A DNA stretch of 64,000 bases from Lucinisca nassula (lineage: Eukaryota; Mollusca; Bivalvia; Lucinida; Lucinidae): positions 114,517,900 to 114,581,899 of the forward strand of contig OY757025.1 of assembly GCA_963580285.1 (NCBI GenBank), in the 5' to 3' direction. Below the pieces are notes generated by a model that did no database searches, had not been told where the DNA came from, and saw only the letters and a list, made by a program, of their open reading frames with translations. Positions 13,401 through 28,400 of this stretch are shown here, piece after piece; positions within the stretch are counted from its first letter, which is position 1, and each line of letters begins with the position of its first letter. Both the position numbers and the translations under genes were made by a program.

Positions 13401-16400
13401 AGTAATCTGATTGGTAAAAAGTAAGTAATGGTTATGGCAAAATTGATTTATTCAGGAAAAGAGCTAAATTGCATATGGAGCCTCCAGGAGAGGGTAAAAG
13501 AACGCCTGTATGATGGAATTTGGTAACAAATATGACCGCAACGAGCAACTAGAATCATCTCTGGTGTGACAAAATGGATCAGATGGACATGACTTATAAC
13601 GTTCTGTTCACTTTTTCAGATTTGGCCGTTGGTGCCTACGCCTCCGACCAAGCAGTTGTTCTGCGAACAAGACCAATAGTTTCAGTAACCGCGGACATGA
13701 AGATCAAACCAGAGCGTATTCCTTTAAATGGATCTTCTCTTGAATGCTCTAGGGACAAGTGGAGACTTTGTGTGGAAGTGACTGTTCTATTTTTAGTGTC
13801 TGGGAAAGGGATACCCGACAATCTAAGTACGAATTCTCTGATAATTTGTAAAACATTGTCTAACCTTAGTGGTCATAGTTCACTTTAAGGGAACCTTTCA
13901 CATAAATTATGACAAAGTTGAATATGCACACTCGCAGACTTTAAACATTGTCAGTGGAAATATCATTAATGTACAGATAGAATAGCAGCTGGCCAAGGAC
14001 AGTCCCCTGTGGGACCCCAGATAAAACTGGAGCTCATACTGAAGATTTACCATTAACAACAGCACGCTGTTGTCTGTAGCACAGGAAGGAATCTATCCAT
14101 TTGCGAGTCTTACCCCAATTCCATAACCAATAATTTAAGTAGTTCATGAGTTGAGATGTCAAAAGCCTTCTCGAAGTCCGGAATAAATGTGTTCACCTGC
14201 CCCCCTTTATCAAAGATTCTTACCCAATCATTAATTACTGTGCTCAACTGAGTTTTACAACGATGTTTGTTCCTTAATGCGTGTTGTCTGTCTGACAAAA
14301 GTTTATGTTCATCCAATTGGACCATGATTTTTGAGCAGACTATGTGTTCAAGCAATTTACACAAAACACAGATCAGGGACACCGGGCGATAATTACAATT
14401 TCGAATGGCCACCATCAAAAAATAAAATTTAAAATCTAAAGCCGTGTAATCTATGTTTGCACTACATAAACTTTCGAGGTTGTTCATTAAATGTATTACC
14501 TAGACGTGTTAACGTGATGGGTGAATTAAAAATAAAAAAGAACTTGAGAGTCTTTAGCAAGTATAACTACGAGAGATGTTTTTTCTGATGTGTTATGAAT
14601 TTTTGTTTTATCTAGCTCTTGCGTTTGAGCTCAAAGCTGACACAGTGTATGAACAGAAAGAAGGCGAAAGTAGATTGGTTTTCAGGGATACAGATGTCAG
14701 CCAAAATGCAACCACGTTGTCGATAACAAATAATAGCTTGGAAAAGACATATACGTTTGATGTGAAGGTAACTTTTCGGAATAATATTATACGAATTTGT
14801 GTCCTCGACCTGTCAATTTAAGAAATTATACAGAGCATTTCCATATGTCCGCAAGCTTCAAACAAGGTGATGCAAATAAATGCACAGCCGGCGGTTTAAC
14901 GGCTGATTCGCTAAGCATCCGTCCAATCTCAATCCGTCTCCCAAGAGATGGGGTACTAGAAAAAAGGTGGGAGAGGCTAGCGATAAAGTAAACACTAAAC
15001 AATCCAGCCCCCATTCCGCACCTGTTGCAAGCACAGAAGGCCCTGCCATCACGAAAACACGCCTTTTTAATTATTTGGACCCAATTTTGATTTATATCAG
15101 TCTTTGAATCGACTGCCTATTTGAAATTCGCAAAATTGCAGTATGTTTCTTCTGGCTTTCTTTGCCGGATCATTAAAGGGTCACTGATGAGGCTTTATTA
15201 GCCGAAACTACGTAGTATGACCCATCTTCTTTCTTATGAATGTTTTCATTGCTCTTAAAGGATCTCGTTTAAGATTTTCATTTATAATTTTGACCCCCTT
15301 GAACCCCACTTTTATCAAGTAAAACTTGGGTTGACAGGGGTAAACCTTTTTTTTCCTATTTCTGCTCGAAAGTATAGCTTGTGGGTACTCGTTATAAACG
15401 CCTCGGTGAGGTACCCACAAGCTATATTTTGGGCAGAAATAAGAAAAATATCACAATTTGTCATCTTAAAATTCTCGTTTTTTCGATTATAAAGTTTACA
15501 ATGTATTTGTATAGGTGTGTTTTCGTAATGGCTACTGAAGCCAAAGCAGTAGAACGCCTGTGTAATCAATTCAAAAACACGCCTTTTCAAATATATTTGA
15601 AATTTTACCACAAAAAAAAAATGAAAATTTTCAGATGAAAAATTATGATATTTTTCTTATTTCTGCTCAAAATATAAATCGTGGGTACTCATTAGAACCG
15701 TCTCGTCGAGGCGGTTCTAATGAGTACCACAATCTATATTTAAGGGCAGAAATAAGAAAAATAAGGTTAACCCCTGCAAACACCAGCTTTACTATATGAA
15801 AGTGGGTTCAAGGGGATCAAAATCATATAGACGTGTTTTCGTTATGATGAAAATTACCAGCACCTTCACACCGACCCAACCTTCCTCAACAAAACGTTAA
15901 TCAAAAAGTTCATCGATCAGTCAGTATGTTTTCATCACAGTGTCAGTGTTATAAATCGTCCTTCTTTTGTTTATAAACAGTTAGTCTGAAATGTTTATCT
16001 GAAAGAGACCTAGCCCTAAAACCAAATGCAGTTCAAACGCTTATATAATTCTGATCCCCTTGAACCAACTTTTTACAGTACCCCTGGAGTTTACAGGGAT
16101 ACACATTATTATAGCCCCGCTTTGAAAAAGTGGGGCTATATTGGATTTGCCATGTCCTTCTGTCATTCCGTGATTCCGTTAATTTGTGTTGGCTCCATAA
16201 CTTTGTATCTGCTTAACATATTTTCACGAAACTTCACACAAATGTTAAACACCATAAGACAATGTGCAGAGCGAAGGAATTATAACTGTGGATTGCCTAC
16301 TTTTGGAGTTATTGCCCTTTGAACATTTTCCGTAATTCCGTAATTCCGTAATTCCGTGATTCCGTTAATTTGTGTTGGCTCCATATCTTTGTATCTGCTT

Positions 16401-19400
16401 AACATATTTTCATGAAACTTCACACAAATGTTAAACACCATAAGACAATGTGCAGAGCGAAGGAATTATAACTGTGGATTGCCTACTTTTGGAGTTATTG
16501 CCCTTTGAACATTGAAAAATGGCAATTTTAATTGTGTCCGCTTCATAACTCGAAAACCGTTTGAGATAATTTTAGGAAACTTCACACAAATGTTAAGCAC
16601 TATGAGACGATGTGCAGAGCGCAGGAACCATAACTCTGCATTGCTTATTTTTGGAGTTATTGCCCTTTGAACATTGAAAAATGGCAATTTTAACAGTGTC
16701 CGCTTCATAACTCGAAAACCGTTTGAGATAATTTCATGAAACTTCACACAAATGTTAAGCACTATGAGACAATGTGCAGAGCGCAAGAACCATAACTCTG
16801 GTTTTCGTATTTTCTCTGTGTCTGTCTGTGTGTCTGTCTGTGTCTGTTAACAATTTTCGTGTCCGCTCCATAACTTTAAAACCCATTCACATATTTTCAT
16901 GAAACTTCACACAAACATTAAACACCATGAGATGGTGTGCAGAGTGCAGGAACCATAACTCTGGATTGCCTAATTTTTGAGTTATTTCCCTTTGAATATT
17001 GAAAAATATCAATTTTAGCCGTCTTTGCTCGATAACTCAAAAACCGTTTGAGATAATTTTATGAAACTTCACACAAATGTAAAGCACCATATTACGTGTG
17101 CAGAGCGCAGGAACCCAAACTCTGGATTGTCTACTTTTTCAGTTATAGGCTTTTGAATATTAAAAAATGGCAATTTTAACTATGTCCGCTCCATAACCGT
17201 TTCTGATATTTTCATGAAACTTCAAATAAATGAAAAGCACCTTGAGATGATGTGCAGAGTGCAGGAACCATAACTCTGGTTTGCCTACTTTAGGAGTTAT
17301 TGCCCTTTGAACATTTAAAAAGGCAATTTTGACTGTGTCGGCTCCATAACTCACAAACCATTTGAGATATTTTCATGACATTTCACACAAGTGTAAAGCA
17401 CCATGAGACAATGTGCAGAGCGCAGGAACCCTGACTCTGATTTGCCTACTTTAGGAGTTATTACCCTTTGAACATTGAAAAATGGAAGATGAAATTTAGT
17501 ATAAACATGGACATTCTGGTAATGTATCATGCTCATTGAAATGAGGGACAAGGGCTCACAACTCTTAGAGTTTTTCCAGATAATGTAAAATTTTCAACAG
17601 TTATTTCTTGTTCATAACTGTTTTCTCTGCAGCTTAAATAACTTTCTTCTCTGACAGCGCTGAAGCGGGGCTATAGTCAGATCCTCTGACAGCTCTAGTT
17701 TGTCTTAATTCCACTCAAAAACACAGATTGGAAATGTATATTTTGAGCAGAAATAGGCAAAATGTGACAATATTTCACAAAGAAAAGTTTTATTTGTGGT
17801 GTCAAATTTTAAATGCACTTAACTAGGCTTGTTTTCGTACGAGTAATGTAGAGATATGTGCTCTAGACAGGGCTGTTTGAGCCATGGTGGGGCAGTCCTA
17901 GGAGGCATAATGGGGATAACCCGGGATATCTTTTCAATCATAAAAACACGCCTATTTAAATATATTGAGAATTTTGCAACCAGAAATTGAAAAATGTTCG
18001 AAATTTTTTTTATATATATTTCTGCTCCAAACAGAAATATGAATAATGTATACCTCTGTAAACCCCGTTTTTGACTATATAAAAGTGGGGTTTAAGGGGG
18101 TTAAAGTAGAAGTAAAACAAATATCAGGAATCGATACAATTAACTTACTCCGACCCATCAAAGACGACAAAGGGAAAGAAACACAAACATGAAGCGACCA
18201 GACCATAATGGAAACCTAAACACAGGAAGGCCATAAAGACAGTTACTTAACCACAAAATGGCCAAAGTGCCATCCAAAATAAAAAGACACAAGTGATACA
18301 CACAGTAAGTAACAAACAACAACATAAATAAACCACAACAACATAAATAAAGTTATATAGGCGTGTATTCGTGATGCACAGCGTCAGTTGAGGCGGCATA
18401 ATGGGGATAACTGGGGATATCTTTCCGCTCCTATATAGAGGATCTTACATGAGTGCTCGGAATTTATTAAACGAGTTGAGGAAAATGGATAAAATGAGAG
18501 GCTTTGCCGAGCATTTTATCCCTTTTCCTCAACGAGTTTAATAAATTCAATAATACACAAGCACGAATGCAAGATTCTATTTATCATATGACATTTATAA
18601 CGCATTTTATTCACGTTTCTTTACAAAAATGTCAAAATTCCGCCATTAGTAAACACGGTGTCAATAAGGACGTTGTACATGTAACGTTACGGGACGTATC
18701 TAGCTAATTTGCATATTTAATCCACTAGTGGATTATCGAAAATATTACATGACGTTATTACACCCTCAGACGCGACGTCATATGATAAATAAATTTAACG
18801 CACGTTGTGTACGTCTTATGAATCGGTTCTTATGAGTGCAGTGAAATTACGGTACTAGGACTATTTACAATTAACCTTTATCTTGCTGCATAATTAAGTT
18901 AGCCACACCCATTTCTGACTTTGAACCAATCAGATTACTTGATGTAATTAATTCCTGCGAATTCACAGACGGAATGTCAAACAGTGTAGATCCTGATCAG
19001 ATGGCTTCAGAAACAATCAGATCTGGATCTACACTGTTTGCAACGATAGGGATTGTCGTGAACAGCATGATAAAGTTTGAGACAATTGTTGCTTTCCAAA
19101 GCAGATTTAGAAGGTTTGAAGTTCACTTACTTTGTACATCCAGTGTGCTCTTGAGGAAGACCGTCTTTGGTATTGTTCAACAATGGTGTTCAAGACCACT
19201 TTTGAACAGGCCCGATGATGGTCTTAACCCTTTTTGAATCAAGTGGAATCTTCCTCCTAAAATATAGCGCGAGTCCCTTTAGAAATATAGGGGTGTCAGG
19301 TTGTGTTTTCTTCAGAATTGATGAGGAAAATGGCTGAATTTTGTTTTCAAACAGTGTAGGCCCTGATCAGACGCCGCGTTCTGCGGCGTCTGATCTGGGC

Positions 19401-22400
19401 CTGCACTGTTTGCCAAGGTACCTCTCTAGGGGATTCTGGTCTGAAGGGGTTTATATTGGAATTTTATCGTACCTCTTGAAAATAAAATAACAAAACGTAT
19501 CCCTATGTTATCCGAAAAAGAATGATATCTACTTGATGTATGGGAACAAATTTCAAATGACTCCACAGCCACTTCGACTCAGCTGTTGCTAACGAGCCAT
19601 CGGTTTTCGAGTCTTTGAAACTTTACTTCAATGTGCAAAATATGTTTCAGAATCGCAGTACAACAGCGGAGCCTAATGACATCTGGAAACCAATTAGAAT
19701 AGAGGGAATTTTTGAGCTACTCAAATCCTCTGACTCGGATTTCAATACACTAGATCCTGTTTTGAAAGAAGGAGACAACAATCACATTAAGGCTGATGTA
19801 AGAAAGTATCTTTCTCTTCTAGGGGAAGTAAAGTATACGTGTATCTTGAATATGTCATTTTTACCCTCTAAGCGCTCAGCATCCGTAACAGACGATATTT
19901 TCAAAGTCTGTCTTTTCTTATTTTTTAGAAATAATAAGGAATGACAAAATGTATGTGAATCGTCTGCCCAGAATCGACTAGTGTCTTTTGTTTCTGAAAT
20001 ATTACAAAAAAAAAATTACACTGTCTTCACCTTTAGCGTTTTGCGTGGCAGTGGAAGGGTTCAGCCTCAATGGTTCATGTATGTCTCGTATAAACAATAC
20101 CTGTGTGCTTTGGTCAGAGTGGTTGTGTTCAGAAACCTGATTAATATTAACCAATTATCTCAAATAATTTTGAATTGTAATATTATTTTGTATTGCAATG
20201 GTAAACGTTATTTATTCCGGATATTATTACATGATCTCTTTCATACACATGTTTTTTTCTTAACACTATTTCTAATATTTTATTGGGTTCGAGTCTCGCT
20301 CGGGTCGAATGCGAGCGACCAAGTTCTGCAACGGAAGGTCAGGTGGTTTTTCTCTGGGTACTCCTGTTTTCATTCACCTCTGATTAACGATCGTCTCGAT
20401 ATATATGAAATAATCTTGAAAGAGCCTTGACAAAAAAAAAAAAAAATTAATGTTGCCATTTCGACAACACACCCGCGTGACAGTGGATTCTTCCATATCT
20501 CCAAAATGGTTACTTTTCTTATGAAACACGTTTATGATACTTTTCTTATTTATTCTCCATACATAGGCTGTGGGTACTCGTTAGAACCGCCTCAATGAGG
20601 CGGTTCAAACGAGTACCCACAACCTATGTTTTGAAGCAGAAATACAAATAATGTATAGCCCTGTAAACCCCAGTTTTCTGTACACAAATTGAGGCTTAGA
20701 GGGGTGTTCATTGCACGGACTTGGTAACCTGATGCCAGTTTTCGCATAAAAATAGGTTCTCAAAGGAGCATTTTTGTAGTTCTGCAATTGTTATGTTAAA
20801 TGGCTGCGAACGTGTAATCCTTTTACTTTAAGACCAATTTTTTATATATTATCCTAAGAAAATTGATAAAATTTCTACAAAAAGATAGACTTCATTGTGA
20901 TTACATTATGTTTTATGTGCTACGACGGACATTGGTGTGCTTCTTACGACCTTTGTCATTTATTTTGTTTTAAATTTGGAAGTAAAAGCTATGCAAATAT
21001 GATGTTGTGTTAAAAGTAGCAGGAAGGATGGCTTTATTTGAGCATGATCGTGTCTAGAATAAAAAGAATATTTACCTTTTTCGGTTAAAAATTGAAAAGG
21101 GAATCGATCAGGACATGACGGAAACACGCCTATACAAATACATTGCCACCTTTATCGCCGAAAAAAAATGAAAATTTTATGATGAAAAATTGTGATATTT
21201 TTCTTATTTGTGCTCAAAATATAAATTGTGGGCACTCTTTATAACCACCACATTGAGGCTGTTCTAACGAGTACCCACAATCTATATTTTAGAGCATACC
21301 CCCCGGAAACCCCAGTTTTACTGTATAAAAGTGGGGTTCAAGGGGGTCAAAACTATATAGGCGTGTATTCGTGATGTTTAAAAGTATGATGTTATCAATG
21401 GACCTCATGAAATATGTTTGGTATTTTTGTTATCCACCTCAAATAGTAAATAGCCTCTATATATTTAAGGTTGAATTTGCTATCAACTGTGATGATTTGG
21501 CTGACTGTAAATCTAACCTCAAGTTAACTGTACAACTGTATTTGCTGAGCGCCGGAAGAAGTGTCGAAGTGACAAAAGATACGATCATCTACGTTGATGC
21601 TAGTAACGAAATGCAGATGAAGGTCGACGTCACAAACTTACTGTTGTCGTCGTACGGTTCAACTTTCACGTCATCGGCTAGTGCAGCTTTGATTAGGGAT
21701 GTTACTTTGTCTGAGTGAGTCGAACAGTTTATTCGTTAATGCATACCCACATCCATGAAACCGCCATTTAATTAAGGGAGGTAAGGTTTGAGGAGGAATC
21801 ACTATTTTCTTTATTTTGCCAAACATAATGTATGGGTACTGGTGACTACTACCGTAACCCTTTTTGTACCAAATGGAATCTTCCTCCTTATATATAGCAG
21901 GAGTCTATTTCAAAATTTAGGGGTGTCAGGTTGTGTTTTCTGCCAAATTTATTCGGGAAATGGCTTATTTTTTTTGCAAACATTGTAGGCCTTGATCCGG
22001 GCCTGCACTGTTTGCCAAGGTACCCCTTTAGGGGTTTCTGGTACTGAATGTGTTAATAAGGCGGTCTGTCGGTCCAAAAAAATTCGTTTGCAACAGAAGT
22101 AAACAGATCTTACAAATTCAAGTAGACAAAATGAGGACAACTTTTGTTTGTTTGTTTGTTTTCGATGTTCTGTAATGTTAGTTTGTTGTGCACTCATTTG
22201 AAACTACATCAATTAGCCAATTCTAAAAAAAAAATCTTCTCTTGGGTTTTGGTGATTTCAGTACCATTTCTATATTAAGATCACATTTGGGACTTTTCAA
22301 AAGTGGTCTTTAAGACCACTTTTGAACAGCCCCAAATCTTGTTTTGTATTTAGAGATACTGGATGTAGAAACACAAAGAAAGAATAACTGACAGCTTCTC

Positions 22401-25400
22401 AATTAGCTTTAAAAGCAAATTTAGACTTAATTTAAGGCGGTCTTCACAGAAGTATTTTACTATATTGCCTTTGGCTTAACGAACGATTTTGAAATAAAAA
22501 TGGTAAACAAGCTATCGGGGTTTTTGCTTTACCTCTGCCTTCGCTATGGTTCGCTTTGCTTTGCAAAGCCAAGCTAAGGCAAAGCAAAGGCAAAGCAAAG
22601 CAAAGCAAAGGTATTCTATAGCTTGGTGAGACAGGGACGATAATTGTTGGGGATCGGATAAGTCTAGAGCATACATTCCTGCACACCAGACAAGGAAATC
22701 TGTGATTTTACCCTGGGATAGAAATTTATGTTCTGACCCTGGTGTTCCGTCCCAAAATCGATTGTAATCGCGTGTGTGTTTGATAAATGCACTGGTTGAA
22801 TACGACCCCTTATGCGCCGTCGTTAAGGTTGACGTTACAGCACGTGACGTGACGTAACTAAACATTCCTGCAGTGTCATCACAATATGGCGGACGTCCGT
22901 AACCGAAGTGACTGCAGCATTAAAATCCGCGCAAAGAAGTAGAAGATATGCAAGAAAAAGAATCGTACATGGGTGTGAGGGTTGTATAGAGAAATCCGTC
23001 CCTCGGGATCAATGTCCGGCATCACTCGGCAAGCCTTGTGATGCCTTAGAGTGACCCTCGGGGCGGATTTTTCCATTCGCCCCTCATACCCATGTACGAT
23101 TCTTATAGTGTATGACAGTTGGAACCCGTGCTCTGTGTTTGCTGCCTTTAAACTTCCCACAAAGCACTGTAGGTAGAAAAATTGGCAATGAGATGTACAG
23201 CCCATATATGGACAAAAAGGAAAGCATTTCTTCTACGAATAACCGGTGTATTAGCTGTGTTTTGTTGTAGTCGCAAGGTGGTAATGCACCAATATATACA
23301 CTCATTTAAAGCTGAATGTTGCCGGCATCGGAAGCTCAGTCGGATGCGCGTCTGACTGGTGATAAGGAGGACGCGGGTTCGATTCCTGCCGAGGTTGGCA
23401 ACATTCTTTCGTGGAGATTGATCGTGAAATCTTTTCTATGTTCATTCTCTCCCTTCCGCAGATTCAAGAAGGGCTGGCGAAAGAATGTGCACTGCACTGG
23501 TTAACCGTTTACGTATAAGCTTGCCCAGGAAAAGAGTGGATAGGAACTGACCGGTTCAAAAATTACCTAAATATGTGTTGACTGGGCCGTTAAACTCCAA
23601 TACAAACAAACAAAGCTGAATGTTGCTCAATCACATTTTGTCGTGAGTCGGTCAGTGTCTTATATGAACATTATTTTTTGTCATGCAACATATGTTACAA
23701 AAATATCCTTTTCATCCTCACAAACCGAGCCCCATCAAGATTGGATAAACTGTTAAAAGTTCTTTGACGTTGAGGGACATGTGTATACTCTTGATTTAAT
23801 AGGAAGCACAGTTTGTCTTTTAAGAACTCGACCCTGCGCGTGAATTCACCTTACCTAAATTCTGTTTCTTTTAAGCTCTAGACAAGGTGCTGTAGACGCC
23901 ACGTGTAATCAGGCAACAGAAATTACCTCATCCAGTTTGAATTGTTCAGCTATTAGTAAACTAGACCTAAACCAGAACTTTAAAGTTAAGGCTGGTTTTG
24001 ACATCTCAAGGGCCAGACTTATGCCAGAGGATAAAATGGAAAATCTGCAACGTTTCATTGAGGTAGGAATCAATAAAAAGATCATTACGAAAACACGCCT
24101 ATATTATTTTAACACCCTTGTAGGAAATCCAGGTAATATATTTATAGAAAATGGCGTTGCGCAATATGGTTATCTATGGATTCTGGGCTGAAATAGTAAA
24201 CAGATCAAGGTCTCGTTGTTTGCTTACAGTACAAGAATTTAAGGATCAGGCCCCAAAAAACGCAGGGTCTGATCATGGGAAGTACTATTTTGCTTCAACC
24301 TGGAAATTAAGTGTAAAATTAAACAGTTTAAAACTGAAAGTGAAGGCAATGAACAGGAATCGACACATTTAACCCACACCTCCCGCCAGAGACACCAAAT
24401 GGACAGAAACACAAACATAAATAACTAGACTCTAATGGAAACAGCAACAGTGGAAAGGCAAAGTGACACTTACTTTGCCACAAAATGGCCAATTGGCTAT
24501 CCAAAGCAAAAAGCTATAAGCGAGTTTTGTTTGATTTGAGGTTTAACGTCCCAAACAACGCTGCAAAGGTCATTTTAGAGACATTTCTGCATGCATGGTA
24601 GTTAACCCAGTCACGGTTGACAACTTTGCTTCCCTCTTTAATTGCACGCCGGCGGGTCAGGCCTCAGATTCTATGACGGTTCCAGCATAAAGGCTTATGT
24701 TGCTTGGTGCCTGATGCTCTGTCTCTGGTCGGGCCCATCGGAGTCTAACTGCTGCTTTTCTTTTGCTCCAGCATTTCAGTGGTTTCTTGCTGTCGAGTCC
24801 TCACCGTTATTTTATCTCTGTGGTTGTTTGATTTTTTGTGTTCACGGAGATGTTGCACTGATGAGTTAGGAGGCCTTTATGCGGACTGAACAAATTATTT
24901 GTCTAAATGGCGACGGAAGTAAGGGCGAGGATTGTGGCCACGTAAAATCGATTTAAGCCCAACAGTGGAATTCGTTTCCGCTGACCGTCCCAAGGCGGTT
25001 CTTCTGTCGCGGTTTATTTTAGTTGTGGCTTGTCTTTGGGTGTTTGTGTCGCTTATATTATTTTATTTTGGATAACCTTTTTGCCATTTTGTGGGAAAGT
25101 AACCGTCCTTTTGGCTTTCCGCTATTGATGTTTCCATTAGGTCTGTTGTTTCATGTTTGTGTTTCTTTCCCTTTGGTGTCTCTGATGGGAGCTGTGGGTT
25201 GATTGTATCGATTTCTGATCATTGCCTCCACGTCTGTTTTCCTATGAAATTCTTGAATACCAAGTTTAAGTTGACGTAAAGACGTCATAGGTTTAGGAGG
25301 TAATAAGTTCGTATTTTGTGAATAAAAGGAAATGCGTTTGTTCACTTATTTCAGAATGCTAAGTTTCCATTCTTTTATAGAAGTCTCTCTCTTAACAAAA

Positions 25401-28400
25401 TAAAAACAGATCAGCCACAAGTGGTGCGCGATTAGTACCCACCGGAACACCCACAACTTGTCCAAACAACCCAGCACCAAACCCCATGCAAACACTGCCA
25501 AGCAGAAAGGCGAGAGCTTCACACACTCTCTGACATGACCAAAAAGTATAATGTTTATGCTCTTCAGAAGTGAAAGAAGCATTTCTTACATTACATGTCA
25601 GATACAGGGAGTCTTCCCAATGAAATGTCCATTCAGTTAAATCATTAAGTTTGTCTTTTATAAGATTATGAGGAAGTGTAGAGTAAAGGGTGGAAAAATC
25701 ATAAGTAGACTGGAGCACGAATGCGCCTTGATTTCAATTTATTTAAAACTTCTTTAGAATTTTTTATAGTCGCTAATCTGCGGTGCATGCACAGTGGGCG
25801 CTGTATCATTTGAAACGGATTGGTCAAAATCCAATATTATAGTGCCCGCTTCTTAGATAAACGGATTTTTACGGACAATCACGATTAATTATCCCCACGC
25901 TTTTCGAAGACAAAGTGTGGATACGTCTGTCCGTCCGTCTGTCTTACGAGAAAACTTCTCCTAGTCCTTTAGAGATACAAAATTAAAACCTTGTGAACTG
26001 ATAGATCTTTGGTCAGGAAATGCGTGTCACTTTCGGAATTTTGATCCCAACCTTGGGGGCGGGGCCAGGGGGAGGGGCCACGGGTGTCAAAAGTTTTAAG
26101 AGCATGTCCGTGGAACATATCAAATTGAACTTCTGATGGGTAAAATTTGTCCCATGGAGTCAATTTGGAGGTCACCAGAGGTCAAAACCACTATACCCCT
26201 CCATAACGATTTCCGGATAACTCATCCTAGACCATTAGAGATAAAAGATTGAAACCTTGGTAACTTATAGATCTTTGGTCTGGGGAGTGCTTGACACTTT
26301 CTGAGTTTTGATCCCACCCTGAAGGCGGGGCCAGGGGGAGGGGCCCCGGGGAGTTAAAATCAAAGTTTGAAGAACAGGGTCATGTGACATATTAAATCGA
26401 ACGGAAGCGTGCGGAAATGCGATGGCGTGTCATCGACTGAATGATTCTAGTTTACTGTTTTTTTCTGGTTGTAGCTTCGTTGAATTGCTGGATAACAGCC
26501 TAACAACAACACGTCCTTCACCTTCTAGTTGTTGTTTTTTATGTGGTGTATTGTTTTGCAGTAGTTGTTCAATGGTCTAAAAGCAATAGAAACCAAAGCT
26601 CTTGTAACTACTGCAGCGCAGACTATATCAATCTTGCGGTCCAGGCCCTGGCCCGCGGGCAGTCCATTTACCTTGATAGTGTCCTCAGTTTAGGTTACTA
26701 TTGCTTAATAGAAAAATTTAAGTGAAGTCAGTGATCAGGAATCGATACAATTACACCACACCTCCCATAAGAGATACCAAACGGAAAGAAACACGAACAT
26801 GAAGTAACTAAACCCTAATAAAACATCACTAGAGGATAGCCAAAGTGACAGTTACTTTCCTACAAAAAAATTGCCAAACAGCCATTCAAAACTAAAAAAA
26901 GATATAAGCAATACATACATGCAAAGACAAAATATAACAATAAATAATTCAAGTCAGAAGAACCGCCAACAAGATTTCACTGGGGGTGGCCAAATCGATA
27001 TTACTATAATGTTATTAATCAAATAATTTCGTATTGGCCCAGTTACAGGTCCACGGTCAGCTGTATTGGCCTCGGCCTTCGGCCTCGTGCCAATACAGCA
27101 GACCTCGGACCTGTAACTGGGCCAATACGAAATTATTTGATTAATGACAACTTTATTAACTGACACAATTAAAAACGTGATTCATGATTTTTGAATATTG
27201 GTTGACCTTGTGTAATATAGGATAATCAATTAATAACAAATAATAATACAAGTCAGAAGAAGCGCCATTAAACGGTCAGTAAACAAGATTTCACCTGGGG
27301 TGGCCAAATCGATATTACATGGCCATAATCCTCACCCTTGGTTATGTCAGTGTGTAGACATATAATTTGTTCAGTCATCAATACCAGAGCCCCGAGAACA
27401 CAAAAATCAAACAACTGCACAGATGAACCAGCGATGAGGACTCGACAGCGTGAAATAACTAAAATGCTGGAGCGAAAGAAAACCAACAGTTAGACTCTGG
27501 CCGGCCCGACCAGAGACAAAGCATCAGGTAACAACCGACATTACCCAAAATAAAACTTTTAGTAAGCCTTTTAGCTGGAACCGTCATAGAATCTGAGGCC
27601 CTGCCCGCCGGCGTACAATTAAAGCGGGAAGCAAAGTTATAAACAGTGATAGGGTTATCTACAATACATGCAGTCTGTGGTATAACATTTATATTTTACC
27701 CAGTCTTTTTATGTCGAGGAATGATTTTACGAAATTTGGTACCGAAATCATTCCAAGTATATGTTTTCTGAATTTATATATTAAGTTACCATAGAATTAG
27801 GACATGTTGTTGTCCAAGATGTGTATTATTTTTCTTATTTATGCACAAAACATAGGTTGCGGGCCTGGGGTGGCTCTACTGAGTACTCATATTCCGTGTT
27901 CCAAATATAAAAATTAAAATACACATCTACAACAAAATGTCACCAGGAAGAAATGTTCTTTTAGGGACACGAATAAAATTTTGGATTTGTTATCCTAATG
28001 CTTTTACTGTGGCGATTTATTTATGTTGTTGTTTGTTACTTACTGTGTGTATCACTTGTGTCTTTTGGTTTTGGATGGCCATATGGCCATTTTGTGGGAA
28101 AGTAACTGTCCTTATGGCCTTCCTTTGTTTAGGTTTCCATTATGGTCTGGTCGCTTAATGTTTGTATTTCTTTCCCTTTGGTGTCTTTTATGGGTGGAGT
28201 AAGTTAATTGTATCAATTCCTGATCTTTGTTTTACTTCTAATTTATGCAAGATCTATGTGAGAATTGTAATCATATCCCAGCAAACAAAATAATGGGACC
28301 CATATGGGCCCTAAAAGGGTTTAAATACAGGTCCCATATGGGTTTTGCAACCGGCATCCATATGGGACCCATAAGCTTAATATGGGGCACATCAGCACAA

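Larger units (their letters stand above)
15043..15485 (+). repeat. Foldback FB1 copy containing the right hammerhead repeat
   Basis: FB1 ends (CACGAAAACACGCC at 15051) and the ACCCCCTTGAACCCCAC arm (15292) are separated by the 107 bp hammerhead repeat at 15162-15268. A central hairpin around 15380-15425 follows. Confidence 0.65.

Noticed and set aside
16110..17698. CRISPR-like repeat array
   Set aside because: Units of ~160 bp with no constant short repeat and variable spacers; the context is a eukaryotic intron.
19798..19944. Longer form of exon 6
   Set aside because: The frame stays open, but a strong GTAAGA donor at 19798 and the exact fit to exon 7 favour the shorter exon.
23321..23400. 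Possible tRNA gene
   Set aside because: A box A/box B head is present, but it is followed by a SINE body and CAAA tail, has a target duplication, and recurs at 30539, 38251 and 62598.
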